This document shows, piece by piece, positions 43,121 to 49,805 of a DNA stretch of 64,000 nt. The stretch is taken from the NCBI RefSeq assembly GCF_030815125.1, contig NZ_JAUSWH010000002.1, positions 62,001 through 126,000 on the forward strand. The letters are read 5' to 3'. Every line of letters starts with the position of its first letter. The stretch's first letter is position 1. Source of the stretch: Allorhizobium paknamense. Its GTDB lineage: Bacteria > Pseudomonadota > Alphaproteobacteria > Rhizobiales > Rhizobiaceae. The notes under the pieces were generated by a model. It was not told the origin of the DNA, searched no databases, and worked only from the letters and a program-made list of their open reading frames with translations. A program made the translations under genes and the position numbers.

Positions 43121-44029
43121 TTATCCCAGCAGCGCCTGCTTGTGGCTGATCGTCACGGCGGTGCCTTCCCGAGAAAGCGCGTGGCGCTCCCAATCCAGGC
43201 TCCAATCGCCCTGACTGCCGGAAATATGGAAGAGATTATAGGCCGCAATCGGCTTCTTGCCGCCCGCGCCCTGGCTGGCCGAGGCAATGCCGATCACCGG
43301 TACGCGCCTGCCGCCTTTTTCAATCCAGTTCAGTGTGTTGAGATGGGTGTGGCCGTGCAGCACGAGTTCTGCACCGCCCAGTGAAATGGCGGCGGCAAAG
43401 CGTCGGATGCCGATCATCCGCTTGTGCTGCGCGGCGGCGCCGCGAATGGGCGGGTGGTGGATCATGACCACGCGGAAAAGCCCATCTTCTCCGGCTTTTT
43501 TCAGCAGTTGCGCGGTTTCGCGCGCCTGACGGGCGCTGAAAAAGCCGCCAGCCGAAAAGGGCGGCGTGGCAAGCGAGGTGGAGCAGCCGATCAGCGCCAC
43601 CTGACCACGGCGGCGAAAGGTCGGCCATAGCTTGAAATCCTTGCGCCATTCGGCAGGATCGTCATCGCCCCGCACATAATCATACCAGGCCTGCATGGCC
43701 TTTTCATGCGCCCCCGGCACATAGGCATCATGATTGCCCGGCACCACCGAAGTATGCAGCGGGTCGCCCAGGTCGCGCAGCCATTCAGCGGCCTTCTTGA
43801 TTTCCAGCCCTGAGGCGAGATTGACGAGATCGCCGGTGACCGCCGTGTGATCCGGTGTCTTGGCCTTCATATCCGCTACCAGCATGTCCAGCGTGTTGGA
43901 GACCATGTGCTTGCGGCGATTGCGGTGCCAGTTCACATAGCCGGTGATGCGCTTGGAGGCGAGCTCACGAAAGGTCAGCGAGGGCAGGGGACCGAGATGA
44001 ATGTCGGAAATATGCGCAAGTGTGAACAT
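43121..44029 (-). CDS. Calcineurin-like metallophosphoesterase
   Basis: A 302-residue phosphoesterase with the full metal-site set: AHISDIHLG, TGDLVN, VVPGNHDAYV, MIHHPPI and LHGHTHLN. It has no signal peptide. The family includes cAMP phosphodiesterases, phospholipid-processing enzymes and nucleases, and the substrate cannot be assigned. Convergent with the hypothetical at 42656, 6 bp between stops. A three-hairpin element lies 75 bp upstream of its start. Confidence 0.88.
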   Translation of the reverse strand: MFTLAHISDIHLGPLPSLTFRELASKRITGYVNWHRNRRKHMVSNTLDMLVADMKAKTPDHTAVTGDLVNLASGLEIKKAAEWLRDLGDPLHTSVVPGNHDAYVPGAHEKAMQAWYDYVRGDDDPAEWRKDFKLWPTFRRRGQVALIGCSTSLATPPFSAGGFFSARQARETAQLLKKAGEDGLFRVVMIHHPPIRGAAAQHKRMIGIRRFAAAISLGGAELVLHGHTHLNTLNWIEKGGRRVPVIGIASASQGAGGKKPIAAYNLFHISGSQGDWSLDWERHALSREGTAVTISHKQALLG

Positions 44030-44103
44030 TCGGCCTTTTGCCTTGGAGTTATGATTTTGAAGCGGATCGTCTGGCGGGCGTTCAAGAGTGGATATAGAGC
44101 ATA

Positions 44104-44226
44104 ATACGAAAAGTCATTGAAAATGACACTTCGTATTCCCTTTTCGAATATCTCAAGCCCCTGATGCATTTGAGATATTCGAAATTCTTTCAAGGCGAGG
44201 ATGCGTTAGCATCGTCGATGCCTTGG
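44104..44226 (+). repeat. Three-hairpin element, copy 3
   Basis: Same orientation as copy 1. Stems: ATACGAA / TTCGTAT with GTCATT / AATGAC inside (44104-44136); TTCGAATATCTCA / TGAGATATTCGAA (44143-44183), 13 bp perfect; CAAGGC / GCCTTG with GATGC-GTTA-GCATC inside (44191-44225). It lies in the divergent region between the metallophosphoesterase and Nudix genes. Confidence 0.85.
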
Positions 44227-44284
44227 CATAAAGTGATCCAAGTGAAAGCAGGATCACTCGCATGATGCTCTGAAAACAACACTC

Positions 44285-44791
44285 ATGAGGCCAGCAAGCC
44301 GGATGCAGTCACAATTCAAAGATGAACCCATCGGTTCCTTCAAAAAGCGCGTGATTCGGCTGCTGCATGCCTATTTTGCGCTCTCACGCGGCATGACGTT
44401 GGGTGTGCGGGCAGCCTGTTTCGATGCAAAGGGCCGGATTTTTCTGGTGCGGCACACCTATCTTCCCGGCTGGTATCTGCCGGGCGGCGGGGTCGAGCGC
44501 GGCGAAACGCTGCTTCAGGCGCTCTCCAAGGAATTGCGGGAAGAGGGCAATCTCGTCATGGAAGGCACGCCCCGGCTTCTCAATCTCTACCTCAACACCA
44601 GCGCCAGCAACCGCGATCATGTCGCTTTCTACCGGGTCGAGGTGCGCCAGACGGAGCCGAAACGTCCCGATCGCGAGATCGCCGAAAGCGGCTTCTTTCC
44701 CCTCGACGCCCTGCCGGACGGGGTGACGCCCGCCACCCGGCGGCGGCTGGCGGAGCTTGCCGCGGGCGGGCCTTATGCGGAAATCTGGTGA
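44285..44791 (+). CDS. Nudix-family hydrolase with degenerate box
   Basis: A 168-residue protein of the Nudix superfamily, hydrolysing nucleoside diphosphate-linked compounds. The Nudix box reads GGGVERGETLLQALSKELRE followed by EGNL: the Arg of the REUXEEXGU core is Lys and the Gly is Asn, while the metal-binding glutamates remain. Activity is therefore probable but specificity may differ. The N-terminal ~25 residues (a second possible start is the Met at 44303) carry a basic amphipathic helix, FKKRVIRLLHAYFAL. Convergent with the hydroquinone reductase, stops adjacent. Confidence 0.8.
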   Translation: MRPASRMQSQFKDEPIGSFKKRVIRLLHAYFALSRGMTLGVRAACFDAKGRIFLVRHTYLPGWYLPGGGVERGETLLQALSKELREEGNLVMEGTPRLLNLYLNTSASNRDHVAFYRVEVRQTEPKRPDREIAESGFFPLDALPDGVTPATRRRLAELAAGGPYAEIW

Positions 44792-45769
44792 TTACAGCGT
44801 CTCGCGCCCATGCGGACTTTCCAGATCGAGGGCGGGACCAACGGGAATGACCCCGGTGGGGTTGATGGTTTTGTGGCTGCCATAATAATGCGTCTTGATA
44901 TGGGTGAAGTTCACCGTCTCCGCCACGCCCTCATGCTGATAGAGATCCCGGAGATAGGCGGCGAGCGCCGGATAATCGGCAATGCGGCGGATATTGCATT
45001 TGAAATGGCCGACATAGACGGCATCGAAGCGAATGAGCGTGGTGAAGAGCCGCCAATCCGCCTCCGTCAGTGTTGCGCCGAACAGATAGCGGCGGGTGGA
45101 AAGCCGCGTCTCCAACTCATCCAGCATGGCAAAGAGCGGGGTCACGGCGCTTTCATAGGCTTCCTGCGTGGTGGCGAAGCCGGCCTTGTAGACGCCGTTG
45201 TTCACGGCATCGTAGATTCTGGCATTCAGTGCATCGATTTCGTCGCGCAGGGGCTCGGGGTAGAAATCGTCCCCGGAGCCGGTCAGCCCGTCAAAGGCGC
45301 TGTTGAACATGCGGATGATCTCCGCCGATTCATTCGAGACGATGGTGCCCTGCGCCTTGTCCCAGAGAACGGGCACGGTGACGCGGCCTGAATAGTGCGG
45401 ATCGGCCTTCGTATAAATCTGCCAGAGATAGTCGAGACCGAACAGGCTGTCGCCGGTTGCTCCCTCGAAACTGCCAAAGCTCCAGCCATGTTCCAGCATC
45501 AGCGGATGCACGACGGAAACGGAAATGAGGTTTTCCAGCTTTTTCAGCTTGCGAAAGATCAGCGTGCGATGCGCCCAGGGACAGGCGAGCGAGACATAAA
45601 GATGGTAACGGTCAGCCTCCGCCTTGAACCCTGCCTTGCCGCTCGGACCAGCACTGCCATCCGCCGTCAGCCAGTTGCGGAATTGCGAGGCGGAGCGTTG
45701 GAAATGCCCCTTGCTCGCCTTGGTGTCGTACCAGACATCTTTCCAGACGCCATCCACCAGCATGCCCAT
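44792..45769 (-). CDS. Glutathionyl-hydroquinone reductase (YqjG type)
   Basis: A 325-residue omega/xi-class glutathione transferase that reduces glutathionyl-hydroquinones. The catalytic Cys is in SLACPWAHRTLIFRKLK, and the C-terminal GST domain includes RYLFGATLTEADWRLFTTLIRFDAVYV (given as RYLFGATLTEADWR then LFTTLIRFDAVYV), typical of YqjG/PcpF-like enzymes. Length matches (~325). Role is detoxification of quinones or aromatic stress. It is monocistronic. Confidence 0.92.
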   Translation of the reverse strand: MGMLVDGVWKDVWYDTKASKGHFQRSASQFRNWLTADGSAGPSGKAGFKAEADRYHLYVSLACPWAHRTLIFRKLKKLENLISVSVVHPLMLEHGWSFGSFEGATGDSLFGLDYLWQIYTKADPHYSGRVTVPVLWDKAQGTIVSNESAEIIRMFNSAFDGLTGSGDDFYPEPLRDEIDALNARIYDAVNNGVYKAGFATTQEAYESAVTPLFAMLDELETRLSTRRYLFGATLTEADWRLFTTLIRFDAVYVGHFKCNIRRIADYPALAAYLRDLYQHEGVAETVNFTHIKTHYYGSHKTINPTGVIPVGPALDLESPHGRETL

Positions 45770-45792
45770 CGTCTGATCCTTTCGCTTTTTTT

Positions 45793-45922
45793 ACGCATTT
45801 CCGGACAGAAAGCCGGCTTCTAAAGCCCGTTGCGGCTCATCAGCCTCATGCAACGTGCTTTACATTCTTGTTTTAACGCATGTCGTTCTCGCAAAACCGC
45901 TGCACACTTTTGCGCGACATGC
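45793..45922 (-). repeat. Partial RIME plus GCATGTCG-variant element
   Basis: A truncated RIME (ACGCATTTCCGGACAGAAAG, then CCGG, from 45793) is followed by the GCATGTCG variant (45868-45922), whose arms GCATGTCG (45878-45885) and CGACATGC (45915-45922) pair fully. It is the better-preserved relative of 17031-17082. The remaining 240 bp to the GNAT gene (gap 45770-46161) show nothing recognisable. Confidence 0.8.
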
Positions 45923-46161
45923 TTCATTCCTGGAACTGCTTCAATTTACATACGATCAATGGTGCAAAAGGCGAGGGCGGATTTTCTGAACACTGCGTTT
46001 TTCCGATAGACGCCGGAAAAATTTGTTGCTAAGCAAATCGCCAATCGATTTTGAGGCTCATTTCGCCATGATCATCCGGACCCTGCGACGACGCTGATGC
46101 TGCCAAGCCACTTTTCCGTGGCCGTTCACGCTCGCTCATTTCGCATAGGGTTCTGGTTTCC

Positions 46162-46737
46162 ATGAACAAGCACGACCTGGTCTACCTCACCGAGGATGCG
46201 TCGCACGACGCCATTATCGAACTCATCAACGAAGAAGCTTTTGGCCCGGGCCGTTTTACCCGCTCCTCCGCCCGCATCCGCGAGCAGGGGCCGCATGACC
46301 GGTCGCTCTCCTTCATCTGCGCCGATGATGGCGAAACCATCGCCTCTGTCCGGATGACCCCGATTCTGGCCGGTTCCGTCAAAGGCCATCTGCTCGGTCC
46401 GCTGGCGGTGCGGCCCTCGCACAAGAACAAGGGCATTGGCCGGGAACTGGTGCGTATCGCCGTCGAGGCTGCGCGGCGTGCGGGCTCTGAAGCCGTGATC
46501 CTGGTGGGCGATCCGCCCTATTACATGCAGCTCGGCTTCGAAAAGGTGGCCTGGAAGGCGCTTGCCTTTCCCGGGCCGACCGATCCCGGCCGGATACTCG
46601 TTTACCCCTTGGCGCCAGATGTCCATGCCCGCATCCACGGCGTCATCGGCTGGCGTGATCCCGCCGATGTGTCCGCCTTCGACGCCGTTGACGAGGACGA
46701 GGATTACGAGCCGCTGCTGCTTGTGGCTAATGGGTGA
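46162..46737 (+). CDS. GNAT-family N-acetyltransferase
   Basis: A 191-residue acetyltransferase of the YhbS/predicted-acetyltransferase group. The acetyl-CoA-binding motif A is LGPLAVRPSHKNKGIGRELV (Q/RxxGxG as NKGIGR). The next strand AVILVGDPPYYMQLGFEKVA is typical of this group. The substrate is unknown. The C-terminal ~20 residues are strongly acidic (DAVDEDEDYEP). Convergent with the MBL-fold gene across a perfect palindrome. Confidence 0.85.
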   Translation: MNKHDLVYLTEDASHDAIIELINEEAFGPGRFTRSSARIREQGPHDRSLSFICADDGETIASVRMTPILAGSVKGHLLGPLAVRPSHKNKGIGRELVRIAVEAARRAGSEAVILVGDPPYYMQLGFEKVAWKALAFPGPTDPGRILVYPLAPDVHARIHGVIGWRDPADVSAFDAVDEDEDYEPLLLVANG

Positions 46738-46745
46738 TTGTTGTT

Positions 46746-46795
46746 TTACCGCACAATTCCTTAAATCGGAATCGATTTAAGGAATTGTGCGGTAA
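46746..46795. repeat. 23-bp perfect palindrome between GNAT and MBL genes
   Basis: Arms 46746-46768 and 46773-46795 are perfectly complementary around a 4-base GAAT loop; the arm reads TTACCGCACAATTCCTTAAA and continues TCG. The right arm encodes the last residues of the convergent MBL protein (Tyr-Arg-Thr-Ile-Pro) and its TAA stop. It shares ATTCCTTAAAT...ATTTAAGG with the element at 57233. Confidence 0.85.
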
Positions 46796-47643
46796 GCGGC
46801 ATCGAACCGGAAAGCTTCACCGTCCCGTTTTACGAAACCTATGCCCGGATAGGGCAGATGGGCGGCAGCGATCAGCGCCTGCTGCTGTGCGGCCTCCTCG
46901 AACACCAGCGCCCGTGCCTGGGCTGCACTCACCTGATCATAATCGAAATCGATGGTGATTTCCGGTTGGCGAAACTGGACGCTGTCACCATGGACGATAT
47001 CGCCGACGAAGAGCAGTGTCTTTCCGGCGTTTTCAGTGCGAATGACCAGATGGCCCGGTGTATGTCCGGCCCTCAAGGTCGCGGTGAAGCCGGGAAGCAC
47101 CTCGCCCTCATCCTCAAAGATCGCCAGCCGGCCTTCCGCCTCGTAAGGGTCGAGGCAGAGATGAGCGCGCCCGATCTGGCCCTTTACCCGCTCGCTCACC
47201 CCCTGCCGCTCCGCAGCGCCGGGGGCGAGCCAGAAGCCCGCCTCGGTTTTTCCCGCATGGACGATTGCCTTTGGGAACACCGGCTTTCCATCCTGCACCA
47301 GTCCACCGGTATGATCTGCATGGATATGGGTGAGGATGATGTGATCGATATCGGCGGGCGTCAGACCAATTGCGGCCAAGCCGTTCGGCAGTTTGCCATG
47401 CTCCGGCCCGAACAATTGCCCCGATCCGGTATCAACCAGAATATGGCGTTTGCCATCCCTGATGAGGAAGCAATTGACGGAAAGAGAACCGGGTGACTCA
47501 GCGGGCGGTGCCGCCAGAGCCTCGCCCAGATGCCGGTAAAGCTTGCCAACCTCCGTATGGAGAACGCCATCCTGAAAGGCATGGATCTCGGCGGTGCCGA
47601 AGGTGAGATGAAAGGCAGTCGGGTTCGAACGGGGCTGGTCCAT
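46777..47643 (-). CDS. MBL-fold metallo-hydrolase
   Basis: A 288-residue metallo-beta-lactamase-fold hydrolase. The metal-binding motif is HIHADHTGG, with further ligands in LRAGHTPGHL and FVGDIVHGD. The layout resembles lactonase/AttM-like or quinolone-type MBL hydrolases, but specificity cannot be assigned. I chose the start at 47643 (MDQPRSNPTAFHL); the frame extends to 47751 without conserved sequence. The C-terminus and stop codon lie in a palindromic element. Confidence 0.82.
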   Translation of the reverse strand: MDQPRSNPTAFHLTFGTAEIHAFQDGVLHTEVGKLYRHLGEALAAPPAESPGSLSVNCFLIRDGKRHILVDTGSGQLFGPEHGKLPNGLAAIGLTPADIDHIILTHIHADHTGGLVQDGKPVFPKAIVHAGKTEAGFWLAPGAAERQGVSERVKGQIGRAHLCLDPYEAEGRLAIFEDEGEVLPGFTATLRAGHTPGHLVIRTENAGKTLLFVGDIVHGDSVQFRQPEITIDFDYDQVSAAQARALVFEEAAQQQALIAAAHLPYPGIGFVKRDGEAFRFDAAYRTIP

Positions 47644-47729
47644 GGCGATACTCAAGCGTTCATCACATCGTTGATCGGGAATGGTCTGCGGCAGAAGTGA
47701 AAATCGTCGCCGCATTCTTATAAATTTCT

Positions 47730-49805
47730 TTACCTGCCCTCGCGCCACCACATGGCGGAAACGGCGAAGAGCAGAATGGCAAGGCCACCAAAGCCCGCAA
47801 ATAGTGGCAGGGTTTCAATGCCCTTCAGCACGCTTTCATTGGTCAGGCGAATGGTCAGGCGCTCATTGTCGGTGCTGCGCACCTCTCCGCGCACGGGCAG
47901 GATGTCGGGCAGGCGAATGCCGCCGCTGCCATTGTCCAGCCGGGTGATCATGCCATGGGTGGCATCGGCCACCGGCTTCATTTTGTCCGCTGTCGAAATC
48001 ATGCCCTTGAATTCCGGCGCATTGATCGTGCCGATATGGACGAGGGTGGAAAATTCACCATTGGTGATGGTGAAAAGGCCGGTTTCGCTCATCCGCCGTT
48101 CCGCCGTAAAGCGGCCGGGCTCACTCTGGGTCAGCGCGATCTCCTCACGCTTGCCGGAAGGGGCGGTGACGGTGGCGGGGCCGGGATTGTCGCCGATCGT
48201 CTGGCGGGTGATGATGAGGTTACGGCCTGAGGCGCGCGCCGTCAGCGCTTCTTCCTCCAGCTCCGGCTCCTTCATCAGCCAATGGGCAATGCGGCGGTAA
48301 AGCGCCACATGCGGACCGCCGCCTTCGAAGCCGCGCGCCCACAGCCAGCCCTGATCGGACAGCAGCATGGCGACGCGGCCCTTTTCCACCCGGTTCAGGA
48401 TCAGAAGCGGATGGCCATCGGCGGCATTCATGACTGTTTCGCCCTGCGGCTGTTCCACGTCGACGCTGCGGAACCAGCGGCCCCAATGTGGCGGTTCGCT
48501 GCCGGAGCCGTCGAGGTCGCGGGTCACGGGGTGTTTCTTGCCGATCTCCGACAGGCGCGGATAGAAGGCGCCTTCCACCATATTGCCGGTGGGGGCGGCG
48601 GGAAGCACCTGTTCCAGCGGGGTCAGCGCAATCGAATCCTCGCCCGCATGTTCGGGACCGGCGGCAATCAGCAACGCGCCGCCGTTTTTCACATATTCCG
48701 AGATGTAATCGTAATAGAGAATGGGCAGCACGCCGCGATGCTGGTAGCGGTCGAAAATGATCAGGTCGAAATCATTGATCTTTTCCACGAAGAGTTCGCG
48801 GGTGGGAAAGGCAATCAGCGACAATTCGTTGATCGGCGTGCCATCCTGCTTTTCCGGCGGGCGCAAAATGGTGAAATGCACCAGATCCACCGAGGCATCG
48901 GATTTCAAGAGATTGCGCCAGGCGCGTTCCCCGGCATGCGGCTCGCCGGAAACCAGCAGCACGCGCAGGTTCTGGCGAATGCCGTCGATCTGGTGAATGG
49001 CCTTGTTGTTGACCTCGGTGATCTCGCCGGCCAAGGCAGAGACGGTGAATTCGAGAATATTGTTGCCGCCGCGCGGCACGGTGAAGGTGTAGGGCACATC
49101 GCGTCCGGGGACCGCCTGAACCGTGCCATCCTCCTCGCCATTGATCCGCACCTGAATGGTGGCGGGCTGGGTGGAGCCCGTCTGGCCCTCATCGATCACC
49201 CTGAGCGTCACCTGCTGGTCCTGTCCGACAATGCCGAAGCGCGGCCCGCGCACCACCTCGATCCGGCGGTCCACTTCGCCCGCCTTGCCGGTCAGCAGCG
49301 TATGGACGGGGGCGTTGAAGCCCAGCGTGTTCACATTGCCCGGCACATCATGCACCTGCCCGTCGGTAATGAAGATTGCCCCGCCGATGCGGGCGGGCGG
49401 CACATCGGAAATGGCAGAGGACAGCGCCTCGAACAGGCGTGTCGAAGGCGTGTCGCTGTCTTCCGGCGTCTTCGCCTCGACGATGCGCGGCTCTATGCCG
49501 GGAAATCTGGAAAGCCGGTCGCGGATACCGGCCAGCGCCGCATCCGTCATGGCGGTGCGGCCCGCCACATCCTCCTGGCTCTGGCTGCGGTCCACCACCA
49601 CCGGGACGATGGTGGAGAGCGCATCGCGATCTTCCATCAGAAACTGCGGATTGGCCAGCGCTGCAATCAACGCCGCAAAGGCGGCAAGGCGAATGGCCGC
49701 GCCGCGCACGCCGCGCGAAAAGCCGATGAAGGCGATGGCAAGCGCCAGCACGGCCAGCACGGCCAGTGCCCACCAAGTCAGGAAAGGGGAAAAGGACAGG
49801 GTCAT
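47730..49805 (-). CDS. Membrane protein, von Willebrand/glutamine-amidotransferase-like operon partner
   Basis: A 691-residue membrane protein with two N-terminal hydrophobic helices (FLTWWALAVLAVLALAIAFI and GAAIRLAAFAALIAALA) and one near the C-terminus (LFAGFGGLAILLFAVSAMWW). Between them lies a large periplasmic or cytoplasmic region containing NFFD-like and GGALLIAAGPEHAGED segments similar to the class I glutamine-amidotransferase fold. It is the last gene of the MoxR-DUF58-DUF4159 operon, overlapping the upstream gene by 4 bp (ATGA). Function unknown. Confidence 0.75.
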   Translation of the reverse strand: MTLSFSPFLTWWALAVLAVLALAIAFIGFSRGVRGAAIRLAAFAALIAALANPQFLMEDRDALSTIVPVVVDRSQSQEDVAGRTAMTDAALAGIRDRLSRFPGIEPRIVEAKTPEDSDTPSTRLFEALSSAISDVPPARIGGAIFITDGQVHDVPGNVNTLGFNAPVHTLLTGKAGEVDRRIEVVRGPRFGIVGQDQQVTLRVIDEGQTGSTQPATIQVRINGEEDGTVQAVPGRDVPYTFTVPRGGNNILEFTVSALAGEITEVNNKAIHQIDGIRQNLRVLLVSGEPHAGERAWRNLLKSDASVDLVHFTILRPPEKQDGTPINELSLIAFPTRELFVEKINDFDLIIFDRYQHRGVLPILYYDYISEYVKNGGALLIAAGPEHAGEDSIALTPLEQVLPAAPTGNMVEGAFYPRLSEIGKKHPVTRDLDGSGSEPPHWGRWFRSVDVEQPQGETVMNAADGHPLLILNRVEKGRVAMLLSDQGWLWARGFEGGGPHVALYRRIAHWLMKEPELEEEALTARASGRNLIITRQTIGDNPGPATVTAPSGKREEIALTQSEPGRFTAERRMSETGLFTITNGEFSTLVHIGTINAPEFKGMISTADKMKPVADATHGMITRLDNGSGGIRLPDILPVRGEVRSTDNERLTIRLTNESVLKGIETLPLFAGFGGLAILLFAVSAMWWREGR

